NCBI GenBank assembly: GCA_002294005.1
Contig: DBEH01000039.1
Location: forward strand, 1-21,051
Length of the DNA: 21,051 nucleotides
Origin: Firmicutes bacterium UBA911
GTDB lineage: Bacteria > Bacillota > Desulfotomaculia > Desulfotomaculales > Desulforudaceae
Reading direction: 5' to 3'
Positions 7,963 through 15,446 of the stretch are shown here, one piece after another. The first letter of the stretch is position 1. Each line of letters starts with the position of its first letter. The notes under the pieces were generated by a model. The model was given only the letters and a program-made list of their open reading frames with translations. It searched no databases and was not told where the DNA came from. A program made the translations under genes and the position numbers.

Positions 7963-9534
7963 CTATGGGGTCTCTACGACCACCACCAGTTTTTCCGCCA
8001 CCGGCGCCTGGGTACCGCCCACGCCGATAAAAATCTCGACGGCGGCCGGGCTTTTTAATGTCCCTCCACCCACAGCTACTTTAAGCAGCCGCGGACCGGC
8101 GGCAAAGGAAACAGCACCACCAGGCAGCGGCAGGCTAAACGGCACTGTTGCGCCGGCATAAACACTTTCTGTGACTGTAAGCGCCGGCTTGTCGGGTTGG
8201 TGGTGGACGCTTAAGGTCACGTCAGCCGTCCCCGCCGTCCCCGTATTACGGATGGAGCCGCTGATCGTCATCGGCGTCGTCTGCCCGTCGGCGGCAGCGA
8301 TCGTTAACCACAGATTATCGCCGCCTGTGTCAAGCCGCTTATCCCGGCCGGCGCTGGTGATGGTCAGGGTTTCCGAAGGGTTCCTTTGAAGCTCAAAGCG
8401 CAGCGGCATACCCCAGACGTCCCTCAACACCTCGTCCGCCCCTGTTCCCCAAGGCTTTTGCAAATAAGGACCGCGCCAGCGAAACCCCCTGGGGTCGGTG
8501 GCGGGTGGATCATGATCGCTGTAACCTTCACCGGCGCCGCCCCAAACCCACAGGCCCCGGGACTGAGGGGCCGCGGTGCCCGGGGGAGGCGGCGTTACCC
8601 ACCCCGGTGGGTTTGCGGCACTGTCCCACCCCCAAAGCGCGGGCCACCGGCCCAGGTCACCGATGTAGCCCCCGACGATGCGCCGACCCGAGGGATCGAA
8701 GGCGTCCGGCGGCCCCAGCAGGGCGGTGCGGATGTGGGCCAGGATTTGGCGGGTTTGTTCTTCCTGCAGACCCAGATTGGCCCTGTACCACTCCTCGGGG
8801 GTAATTTCCAGCATAATATTGTCAATGTTCCCGGGCGCGGTTTTATCATAGACGGCGTCCGCGCCTCTGACCAGCGGCCCCGCCGGAGTTTTTGCCAGCG
8901 GCAGCCGGACCTTGCCGTCCGGACCGGCGCTGACCACCAGCAGGTAGATGCTGTCGGGATCGCCGGGATCACCCTGCTCCTTGATAAAAAACAGCGCCCG
9001 GCCCCAGGCGTCGGCCAGGACTCCTTCGGTCTGCCGCAAAGGGCTGGCCTCCCTGTCCCGGCTGGCGAAAACGGGCTTGGGGTAGCCCAGATAAGGCCCC
9101 TTCCAGTTCGCCCAGGCGGTCGCGCCGCCGTCCGGCGTGAATTCTTCCCACAGCCCAAGCGGCTGGCCGATGAAAGGAGGATCGGCGGCAAGGTCGCCGC
9201 CGTGATACACTTCCTCATAGACGCCGCCGCTCGCCGTCACTTTCCAGCGGCCGTCGGTTTGGTGCCAGTTGAACGTATACAACTTGGGCAAGACCTCCCT
9301 GTCCCCGGCATAGCCCCGGATCACTCTTAGGCCCCGTGCGTCGTAGGTGTGCGGCGGACCGATGACGGCGACACGGATGTTCTCCAGCCGCTCGCGGGTC
9401 ATTTTGGTACGCTGCGCTTTGTCCAGATGGCCGATAAAGGGCATGACCATGGCCGCCAAAAAGCCCAAAATGGCAATAATGACGACAATTTCCAACAGGG
9501 TGAAGCCATCCGTCCGCCAATTCCGCCGGCCCAT
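7963..9534 (-). CDS. Double-headed GspG-like pseudopilin
   Basis: 523 residues, about three times a normal GspG/PilE subunit. A class III signal (RTDG, cut before F11, Glu at mature position 5) precedes the usual hydrophobic helix FTLLEIVVIIAILGFLAAMV. Two related head domains follow, at about 46-210 and 260-405, sharing in the same order RxxLxxIRxAxxGPP, GYxGD, a WxGPYL block, a DxWGxxL block and a SAGxDxxx block. The last ~115 residues are a Thr/Val-rich Ig- or CARDB-like beta domain. It is probably a minor pilin or tip protein processed by a prepilin peptidase encoded elsewhere. The ATG lies two bases after the stop of the ligase gene, so translation is likely coupled. Confidence 0.85.
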   Translation of the reverse strand: MGRRNWRTDGFTLLEIVVIIAILGFLAAMVMPFIGHLDKAQRTKMTRERLENIRVAVIGPPHTYDARGLRVIRGYAGDREVLPKLYTFNWHQTDGRWKVTASGGVYEEVYHGGDLAADPPFIGQPLGLWEEFTPDGGATAWANWKGPYLGYPKPVFASRDREASPLRQTEGVLADAWGRALFFIKEQGDPGDPDSIYLLVVSAGPDGKVRLPLAKTPAGPLVRGADAVYDKTAPGNIDNIMLEITPEEWYRANLGLQEEQTRQILAHIRTALLGPPDAFDPSGRRIVGGYIGDLGRWPALWGWDSAANPPGWVTPPPPGTAAPQSRGLWVWGGAGEGYSDHDPPATDPRGFRWRGPYLQKPWGTGADEVLRDVWGMPLRFELQRNPSETLTITSAGRDKRLDTGGDNLWLTIAAADGQTTPMTISGSIRNTGTAGTADVTLSVHHQPDKPALTVTESVYAGATVPFSLPLPGGAVSFAAGPRLLKVAVGGGTLKSPAAVEIFIGVGGTQAPVAEKLVVVVETP

Positions 9535-9536
9535 TC

Positions 9537-10841
9537 TTACTTCCCCTCCGCAGCGGCGGCGGCCGAAGCACCACCGCGTGCCGCCGCCTCTCCCGGCAAT
9601 GTTGCCGCCTCCCGGACCGGCTCCGCCCCGGCGGCGCCAGCCAGGGCCAGCCCCAGCACAATCCAGAACAGGGGCATCACGATGATATTCTCAAAGTGAA
9701 ACAATCCCTGGACAAGGTAGACGACAATCATGGCCGAAAACACGTGCTGCGCCCCAAGCCGCGACCACGTTTCACGCAAAACGAAGCCGACAAACGCGAG
9801 GAAAGCGAGCAGCGCAAACACGCCCATGGTCACGGCCGTTTCGAGATAAAGACTGGGGGTTTTCGGCAGCAAAGCGGTAAAGGGCAGTATGCCGACCACG
9901 TGCGCCAGGTGGTCGGGTCCCAGGCCGAAGGCCCAGCACTTGGACAACAAGTGCAGCGTGCTCTCCCAAACCACGACCTGCTCCCGCAAAGCCACCACCC
10001 CCACCTTGTCCGCCAGCCCCCCAAAGACCACCCCGGCGGCAAAAGCCAGGATCACGGACAAGAGCGTCGCGGCCGGCACCGGCCACGCCATCTTTTCTCC
10101 GCCGGTAAAAGCGTAACGGGCGACCACGGCCAGGCCGCAAAATGCCCCCAGCCAGGCGCCCCAGTTAAAGCTAACCAGCAGCCCGGCGAAAATGAGCGCC
10201 GCGGCGGCCAGCCAGACCGGGGAGCGGCGCCGCAGGTAAACGTACAGCGCGGCGGGCAGCACAAAAGCGGCATAGGCGCCGAGGTACTCGGGGTGGCCCA
10301 AGGTGCCGTAGGCGGTGAGACCCGCACGGAAGGACTCGTGGGGTACCGGATTGAACCCGCCGGCCTGCAGCACGGCCAGGCCGGAGACCACGGCGGCGGC
10401 GGCCACCAGCGGCGGCAGGAGGCTCTTGCCGCCCGCCGTCCGGGAGGCGAGGATAAACAGGAGGACACAAAAAAGATAAGTGCTTAACCCGGTGTAACGC
10501 ATGGGCGCGCCCACCCAGGCGGTCAGGGGGTAGGCCGCCAGCGAAGCGGCGATGAACGCGAAAAAGAGAAACACCCCCAGGGGAATGAAGGCCGGGTGGC
10601 TAATCCGGGCCGCATCCCGCAACAGAACGAGCAGGGCCGCCAGGGCGATGACCGCCAGAATCGGATAACGCGGGGCGTAAAAATAATCCCACGGGTAGTC
10701 TGCCAGAAGGGGTAGCTGCCACTGACCGGGCATCACCACCAGGGGGTAGCCGACCACCATCAACACAAGGAGCAGGTATTTGGCATCGACCGGCGGCCGT
10801 TTGCCAAGCAGACCGAGCAAGGTTCGCATTTTGGCCGTCAA
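9537..10841 (-). CDS. O-antigen ligase / Wzy_C family membrane protein
   Basis: 434 residues, TTG start at 10841 with GGAGG eight bases upstream. About eleven hydrophobic spans are visible, with the Wzy_C-type extracytoplasmic loop in the second half (the WESTLHLLSKCWAFGLGPDH region) and an Ala/Glu-rich low-complexity cytoplasmic tail. The family transfers lipid-linked glycans to lipid A or, in the PglL/PilO(Pa)/TfpO branch, to pilin Ser/Thr or Asn. As the first gene of the pilus operon, ending two bases before a pseudopilin, a pilin O-glycosyltransferase role is the most attractive reading, but this is inference. A -10-like TAATAT lies upstream near 10870 without a clear -35. Confidence 0.75.
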   Translation of the reverse strand: MTAKMRTLLGLLGKRPPVDAKYLLLVLMVVGYPLVVMPGQWQLPLLADYPWDYFYAPRYPILAVIALAALLVLLRDAARISHPAFIPLGVFLFFAFIAASLAAYPLTAWVGAPMRYTGLSTYLFCVLLFILASRTAGGKSLLPPLVAAAAVVSGLAVLQAGGFNPVPHESFRAGLTAYGTLGHPEYLGAYAAFVLPAALYVYLRRRSPVWLAAAALIFAGLLVSFNWGAWLGAFCGLAVVARYAFTGGEKMAWPVPAATLLSVILAFAAGVVFGGLADKVGVVALREQVVVWESTLHLLSKCWAFGLGPDHLAHVVGILPFTALLPKTPSLYLETAVTMGVFALLAFLAFVGFVLRETWSRLGAQHVFSAMIVVYLVQGLFHFENIIVMPLFWIVLGLALAGAAGAEPVREAATLPGEAAARGGASAAAAAEGK

Positions 10842-10948
10842 GACCCTACCTCCATAGCCGAGAGTATATTATCGCCAAATGGGTATGGCCGTGTCTCATT
10901 GGACTCCTTCACCCGCTCGATCCGGGCGAAAAGAACCTTCCGGGAGCG

Positions 10949-10985
10949 AAAACAGGGGGGGCACCGCCGCCCACACCCCTGTTTT
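10949..10985 (-). terminator. Rho-independent terminator of the prepilin gene
   Basis: Perfect 10-bp arms AAAACAGGGG / CCCCTGTTTT flank a 17-nt loop, 24 bases past the prepilin stop, with the T-run at the end of the minus-strand 3' arm. It separates the prepilin transcript from the pilus assembly operon downstream. Confidence 0.7.
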
Positions 10986-11008
10986 TCGGCAACCCGGTCG
11001 GACTGCTA

Positions 11009-11953
11009 TTAATTAATCGTCCAAGCCGGCGTGTCGTCGTCCATCAACTGGCAACCTTCCGGGCATACGGTGGTAAACTGCCAAACTTCTTCCCCCGCAA
11101 ACGTAAGGGCTTTCGTTTGACCGTTGTCGTGCGTGGCATTGATGCTGGGCACCGGAAGAACACGAGCCATGGTGGCTTCCAACCTGGGCACGACGAGGCT
11201 GTAGTTGTTGTAAGCGAAGTGGTCGGCGCGCTGCATGCCGGCCGGGCAAAGGGCGGCGGACTGGATCAGCTTGCGCGCCACCAGTTCGCTGTCCGGACCG
11301 ACTCCGAGCACGATGCGGTAGGCCAGATCCGGGTTGCCCCATGCGGTGTTCGCCGTAAGATCATGGCTCCAAGCCGTACCGTCGTATCCAGCGCCGATCA
11401 TCAACACGTTGACACCCGCACCAACCGAGACTCCCTGCATGTAGGGGCTGGAAGCAGCGGCAAGCGGCGCTCCTGTGTTAATGCCGTCCACAGCGCCTTG
11501 GTTGGCGTTCAGGTTGAATACGCGGGAAATACCCAAGCCGCGAAGCTCCTCCGCCTCAGCCGCATTCAGCGCGTGGAGGCGCAGATGCACCATGGCCATC
11601 TTGTCCCTGGACAGGACTTCTTTGCCGTCCTCCCGGTCGTTGTTGTCAACGTACCAGCCGGCGGCGGCTCCTCTTGGGTCGGCAGGAACTCCTAAGTTGT
11701 TGTGGCTAACCAGGTTCGTGAGGTTATTCGGCAATTGACCGTGCTGCTCGGTATAGGCCCCCAGCACTTGGTTCAGCCGCTGCTGGTTGGTGTCGCAAAC
11801 GGCCACCGACGCGCCGGCGCCCACCTGAGCCAGGCGGGGGGCGATCATAGCCACCAGGAAGCCCATAATGGCGATGACGATGATCAGCTCGATCAGGGTG
11901 AAACCGCCCTGGCCCTTGATCTTGGCCAATAAACCCTTGATTTTTTTCTTCAC
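11009..11953 (-). CDS. Type IV prepilin (long PilA/PilE-like)
   Basis: 314 residues, GTG start at 11953 with AAGGGAG about nine bases upstream. A basic leader ends in GQGG, then the mature helix FTLIELIIVIAIMGFLVAMI with Glu at mature position 5, the classic prepilin peptidase site. The head (about 50-314) is longer than in ordinary pilins, with a CxxxC pair near the C-terminus (CPEGC) and single Cys residues near 53 and 238 that could form disulfides. It is transcribed alone between a structured leader and a terminator, consistent with a highly expressed major pilin. Its translation may be controlled, because the ribosome site lies inside a perfect stem (11965-12003). Confidence 0.88.
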   Translation of the reverse strand: MKKKIKGLLAKIKGQGGFTLIELIIVIAIMGFLVAMIAPRLAQVGAGASVAVCDTNQQRLNQVLGAYTEQHGQLPNNLTNLVSHNNLGVPADPRGAAAGWYVDNNDREDGKEVLSRDKMAMVHLRLHALNAAEAEELRGLGISRVFNLNANQGAVDGINTGAPLAAASSPYMQGVSVGAGVNVLMIGAGYDGTAWSHDLTANTAWGNPDLAYRIVLGVGPDSELVARKLIQSAALCPAGMQRADHFAYNNYSLVVPRLEATMARVLPVPSINATHDNGQTKALTFAGEEVWQFTTVCPEGCQLMDDDTPAWTIN

Positions 11954-12356
11954 GAGATAGATCTCCCTTCTTGATTGTATTCAGTTTTTTTCTTCAAGAA
12001 GGGTTCACCCGCAGAACCGTCCTCCTTGACTGGTTGATTTATACCATTCCCGGCCACCCGGCCGCCAAAGCTTGAATTGTTGGACCTCAAGCTTGGCACC
12101 CCCGCCTTGCGGCGGGTCCGACCGGCTCCGGGTTCACTCCCGGGCCCCACGCCCGCCCGCCGGAGCTTGCCCGTTAGGCACGCTCCCTTTGCCTGCTCGC
12201 CAGGCAGGCCTGCCCCCGCTCACCTCCTTTCCGAGAGACTGGAGGGTTTCACTCGCAGAAACCGCCCCCGGAGTATTCAGGTATTCTCGATTTCCGGGCC
12301 CCACGCCCGGTGAAAACGGCAAACCGGATCACTACTATCGGCGGAAAAACGGGCTT
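11954..12356 (-). other. Long structured leader with duplicated hairpins upstream of the prepilin gene
   Basis: No credible gene lies in these 403 bases, but on the minus strand it is dense in perfect stems. From 5' to 3': a GGGCGTGGGGCCCGG block (12294-12309), hairpin GGTTTC-TGCGAGT-GAAACC (12245-12263), CCTCC facing GGAGG (12241-12245 with 12223-12227), GCCTGC stem (12191-12209), a second GGGCGTGGGGCCCGG block (12140-12155), a CCCGCC-GCAA-GGCGGG tetraloop hairpin (12101-12116), AAGCTTGA stem (12068-12094), hairpin GGTTC-TGCGGGT-GAACC (12002-12018), and a 10-bp stem over the prepilin ribosome site (11965-12003). The block, the TGCGRGT-loop hairpin and the facing anti-SD/SD pair all occur twice. 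I recognise no known riboswitch class. Confidence 0.55.
11965..12003 (-). promoter_or_regulatory. Hairpin sequestering the prepilin ribosome-binding site
   Basis: Perfect 10-bp stem CCCTTCTTGA / TCAAGAAGGG with a 19-nt loop; the 3' arm contains most of the AAGGGAG ribosome site for the GTG at 11953. Closed, it should block initiation, so something (ligand, protein, temperature, or pairing of the adjacent hairpin, which shares two bases) may open it. Confidence 0.6.
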
Positions 12357-12614
12357 TCACCGCCGCTCCCCCGCCTCTAGGCCATCTTGCACGTCGCCGC
12401 TGGCAGCGCTTTCCCCGGCCGACCGGCCCGGATAGTCCACCACATAGCGGTACTGTTTGCCGCAGTGGATGACCACTTCCTTCTGGCCCCGCTTCAGGAT
12501 CCGCATCTCGACCCTCATCTCGCCGAACCCGTCGTGACGGAAAAGGGTCTCGTACAACTGCCGCATTTTGGCCAGAACCATTTCGTTAGTGTGCGCCACG
12601 AAACACCCCACCAT
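12357..12614 (-). CDS. Small unrecognised protein under a metal-type promoter
   Basis: 85 residues from the ATG at 12614; no strong ribosome site is visible. The body (about 6-62) looks like a compact alpha/beta domain (MRQLYETLFRHDGFGEMRVE, then LKRGQKEVVIHCGKQYRY) and the tail (63-85) is Gly/Ala/Glu-rich and probably disordered. Two cysteines (positions 4 and ~51) and several His occur, without a known motif. No membrane segment. It has its own near-consensus promoter at 12741-12769 with operator-like dyads over the start of transcription and a ~120-nt leader holding one more dyad. The shared operator design with feo suggests expression under metal limitation. I cannot assign a function. 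Confidence 0.7.
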   Translation of the reverse strand: MVGCFVAHTNEMVLAKMRQLYETLFRHDGFGEMRVEMRILKRGQKEVVIHCGKQYRYVVDYPGRSAGESAASGDVQDGLEAGERR

Positions 12615-12620
12615 ATTGTG

Positions 12621-12636
12621 TTAGGTAGTTACCTGA
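12621..12636. promoter_or_regulatory. Dyad just before the start codon of the 85-residue gene
   Basis: TTAGGTAGTTACCTGA pairs at all positions but one (TTAGGTA / TACCTGA around GT). It resembles the metal-repressor half-site TTAGG and lies seven bases upstream of the ATG at 12614, where a bound protein or the RNA hairpin could hinder translation. Confidence 0.4.
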
Positions 12637-12696
12637 CTTAGATGACGAGAAATTAGAAGAGCTCAGTTGCGAATTTTCCGCTCGTGCCTTGTTGTG

Positions 12697-12729
12697 GTAG
12701 GCACCGCTAACAGTGTTAGCCATGCCTAA
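12697..12729 (-). promoter_or_regulatory. Paired operator boxes upstream of the 85-residue gene
   Basis: TTAGCCATGCCTAA (12716-12729) is a near-perfect dyad starting eleven bases downstream of the -10. GTAGGCACCGCTAA (12697-12710) is a second copy with one mismatch. Between and across them lies GCTAAC-AGT-GTTAGC (12706-12720). Spacing to the promoter matches that at 1341-1354, 17541-17554 and 20730-20743. Confidence 0.6.
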
Positions 12730-12740
12730 CCATTGCTTAG

Positions 12741-12769
12741 AATGTAACACCGGCTTTCAGCAATGTCAA
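12741..12769 (-). promoter_or_regulatory. Sigma-A promoter of the 85-residue gene
   Basis: TTGACA (12764-12769), a 17-base spacer and TACATT (12741-12746) on the minus strand. Confidence 0.75.
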
Positions 12770-12835
12770 GTGGTTTTTTGGAAAACTTTTGTCGAATCCA
12801 GCGCCGCCTGAAAAGCGGTCCGATTAGCCGAATAA

Positions 12836-14786
12836 TTATGTGGCGGCAAAGCCCCGCCCGGGCCGAAAAGCGAGGAGACGGACCGAGTTCAATATCACCA
12901 GCACGGACCCGATGTTGTGGGCCACCGCCCCCATGATCGGGGTTAAGAGCCCTGCTCCCGACAAAGCCAACGCCAGGACGTTGAAGCCGACGGCAAAGAC
13001 AACGTTAAGGTTGATGGTGTTCATTGTGGCCCCGGCCAGGCGCAAAAGGTACGGCAGTCTGGTAAGGTCGTCGTTTAAGAGCGCGATGTCCGCCGCTTCG
13101 ATGGCCACGTCCGTCCCCATCGCCCCCATGGCGATGCCGATATCGGCCGCGGCCAGAGCCGGAGCGTCGTTGATCCCGTCACCGACATAGGCCACCGTGT
13201 GGCCCCGGCGCTGGTATTCCTTGATCTGTTCCAGTTTATGCTCCGGAAGGAGCCCGGCCCGGTATTCCCCGATGCCGCCGGCCGCGGCCAGGTGCGCCGC
13301 CACCGCCTCGTCGTCCCCGGTCAGCATCGGCACTCTTTTGATGCCCGCCTCCCGGAGAGATTCGACCACGGCGGGGACTTCCGGACGCAGCACGTCCTGC
13401 AGGTAAATCACACCGACGGGCAGGCCGTCTTCTTTAACCACCAGCGCCTTTATTCCCCTCGGCGGCTTCAGCCCGGCAAGTCCTTCGGCCTCCGCTGCGG
13501 CTTCTCCGGGCCCGAAACCACCGACAAAGACCCGGCGGCCGCCGACCAGGGCCTCCACGCCGATTCCAGGGGCGCTTTTAAACCGCTCGGGTTCCTCCGG
13601 CGCCAATCCCCTTCGTCCGGCCGTATCCACAATCGCCCGGCCCAGGGGATGTTCGGAGTACTTCTCCACCGCAGCCGCCGCGGCCAGCACCCGGTTTTCC
13701 GAAGCGCCGCCAAGCGGGACTATCCTGGTTACTACGAGCTTCCCGGTCGTGAGGGTGCCGGTCTTGTCGAAGACCAGCGCGTCGACCTGGGCCGCCCGCT
13801 CCAGGAAAGCGCCGCCTTTGATGAGGATGCCGTTTTTGGAGGCGTTGCCCAGCGCCGCCACGACCGCTGTGGGCGCGGCCAGGATGAAGGCGCAGGGACA
13901 GCCGACGATCAGTACCGTAATCGCCCGGTGGAGGTCCCCGGTAAAGAGATACACGGCGACGCTCAAGCTAATGATGACCGGGGTGAAATATTTGGCGTAA
14001 CGGTCAATGGCCCTGAGAATCGGCGCTTTCTGGCTTTCCGCCTCCTGCACCAGTTCGATCAGCTTCCCCAGAGTGGTGGCCGCGCCTGTTTTGAGGGTTT
14101 GGACCACGACCATGCCCGCGTAGCTGACCGAACCGGCAAAGACCATGTCTCCCGCCGCTTTCTCCACGGGCAGGCTCTCGCCGGTAAGGGATGATTCGTT
14201 GAGGGTGGCGTGGCCCTGCATGACCTTGCCGTCCACCGGCACCTTTTCCCCGGAACGAATCAGAACATTGTCGCCCGGCTGGATTTCCTCCACCGGGACC
14301 GAAACCTCGGCGCCGTCGCGCATGACCACGGCTTTTTCAGGGCTGAGCTGGACGAGGGCGTAGATGGCGGAACGGGACCTTTGCGCCGCATACTCTTCCA
14401 ACAACGCGCCCAGAGTCATGATCAAAGCCACCACGGCAGCCTCCAAAATAGTCGCCGATGAACACCGCGGCGATGATGGCCAGGCTGACCAGCTCGTCCA
14501 CGTTGAGTTCCTTGTTCAAAAGTCCCCGGACGGCACCGAGAATGATCGGCCCTCCCAGGACGGCCACGGCCGAAAGCAACGACAGGTCCGCCGGGATGGG
14601 GTAGCCGTTTCGGCCGAGCAAATAACCAGCCGCGATCAGCAAAGCCCCGGAGAGAACCCGGTAAAATTGGCGCATGCGCAATAATTCACGGTACTTACTG
14701 TCTTTATATCCGCCGGTCACCGGCGAAGAATGGCGTTTGCAACCGCAGCCTGCAGTATGCTTACTGTTTTTATACCTGCCGATCAC
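12836..14786 (-). pseudogene. P1B-type heavy-metal cation ATPase, interrupted by a frameshift
   Basis: Read together, the two frames give an almost complete pump of about 650 residues. The 5' part (14786 to ~14447) has a short N-terminus with GCGCKRH instead of an HMA domain, then the first membrane spans up to VFIGDYF. The 3' part continues as EAAVVALIMTLGALLEEYAAQ with TGES, the metal site CPC, the phosphorylation loop DKTGTLT, HP (SEHPLG), TGDD and GDGINDAP, and a final span with HNIGSVLVILNS. One extra base in TATTTTGGAGG (near 14443-14448) breaks the frame; it needs a +1 shift. Either a true inactivation or a sequencing error. Start: GTG at 14786 (GGAG twelve bases upstream) or ATG at 14675. 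Metal unclear; the HN/NS pattern argues against a plain copper pump. It lies just downstream of the MarR gene, in the same direction. Confidence 0.85.
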
Positions 14787-14815
14787 CCTGCCGGCACACT
14801 CCTTTGCGAGTAAAG

Positions 14816-15253
14816 TTAAAAGGTTCCGGAATTGATCTTCTTGAGGACGGCCAGGAATTGCCTGATTTCGTCCTCGGAAAGGTCGGCGGCCATTTGTTCG
14901 GTTAGGCGGCGGTGGTATTGGTGGTGTTCCTGATAAGCATCCTCCCCCTTCTTGGTCAAGACGATCAGGTTGACCCGCCGGTCTTCCTTGATTGTTTCGC
15001 GCCGCGCGTAATCCTTTTTCTCCAGCCTGTCCACCGTCACGGTGGTGGTTCCGGTGGTCACCCCCAGCTTTTGCGCCAGGCTTTTCATATTCATTTTGCC
15101 GTGCTGGCCCAAAACCTCGATGGCGTGCGCCTCGGAAACCGTCAGGTCGCCGGCCCGGATCACCGAGCTTTCCCACGAGGCAAAACCGTTGAAAAAGAGC
15201 AACAACTCGTCCGTCAACTCTTCCAGAATTTGCTCGGTCGGCTCTATAGACAA
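14816..15253 (-). CDS. MarR-family transcriptional regulator
   Basis: 145 residues from a TTG at 15253, directly after a G-rich AAGGGGGGG. The centre is a winged helix: LTVSEAHAIEVLGQHGKMNMKSL, recognition helix VTTGTTTVTVDRLEKKDY, wing ETIKEDRRVNLIVLTKKG. Helices at both ends form the usual MarR dimer interface. The upstream promoter (15293-15321) abuts a TTTGAT-A-ATCAAA palindrome, the usual site of autorepression. The P-type ATPase follows 29 bases after the stop, so this regulator probably controls the ATPase and itself. The inducing signal cannot be read from the sequence. Confidence 0.88.
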   Translation of the reverse strand: MSIEPTEQILEELTDELLLFFNGFASWESSVIRAGDLTVSEAHAIEVLGQHGKMNMKSLAQKLGVTTGTTTVTVDRLEKKDYARRETIKEDRRVNLIVLTKKGEDAYQEHHQYHRRLTEQMAADLSEDEIRQFLAVLKKINSGTF

Positions 15254-15280
15254 CCCCCCCTTCGTTGGATATTAATACTA

Positions 15281-15293
15281 TTTGATAATCAAA
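15281..15293. promoter_or_regulatory. Palindromic operator, probably for the MarR protein
   Basis: TTTGATAATCAAA: perfect six-base arms around one central base, abutting the -10 of the marR-ATPase promoter. Similar TTTGANNNTCAAA sites are bound by several MarR-family proteins. Confidence 0.6.
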
Positions 15294-15321
15294 CAATAGC
15301 ACAGGCGTTTTGGTTTGGCAA
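15293..15321 (-). promoter_or_regulatory. Promoter of the marR-ATPase unit
   Basis: TTGCCA (15316-15321), 17 bases, TATTGT (15293-15298) on the minus strand; followed at once by the palindrome at 15281-15293. Confidence 0.55.
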
Positions 15322-15360
15322 TCAAAAAATTATGGCGTGCGAAAAAACCATCGCCTCCCA

Positions 15361-15389
15361 TTGCCGATCCTTCAAAAATCCTTCATAAT
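15361..15389 (+). promoter_or_regulatory. Promoter of the YgiT-type zinc-finger gene
   Basis: TTGCCG (15361-15366), 17 bases, CATAAT (15384-15389) on the plus strand, about 58 bases before the start codon. Confidence 0.45.
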
Positions 15390-15446
15390 TTACTTAAAAT
15401 AACACCGAAGTGGGTTGATGAGAGAACCAGAAGGAGGGTGTGACAG

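Noticed and set aside
8386..9330. A 314-codon plus-strand frame
   Set aside because: Antisense to the double-headed pseudopilin; low-complexity translation, no family.
11950..12322. Short frames inside the pilin leader on both strands
   Set aside because: Composition follows the hairpins; no ribosome site is correctly placed, and the RNA-structure explanation fits better.
11954..12356. c-di-GMP-I riboswitch before the pilin gene
   Set aside because: The conserved GACGCAAAGCC and GGUAGCCGGG-type elements of that class are not seen.
13199..14194. A 331-codon plus-strand frame
   Set aside because: Antisense to the P-type ATPase, which has all catalytic motifs.
14436..14455. Programmed frameshift in the ATPase
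   Set aside because: A +1 shift would be needed and there is no classical slippery heptamer or release-factor-type stop; mutation or sequencing error is simpler.
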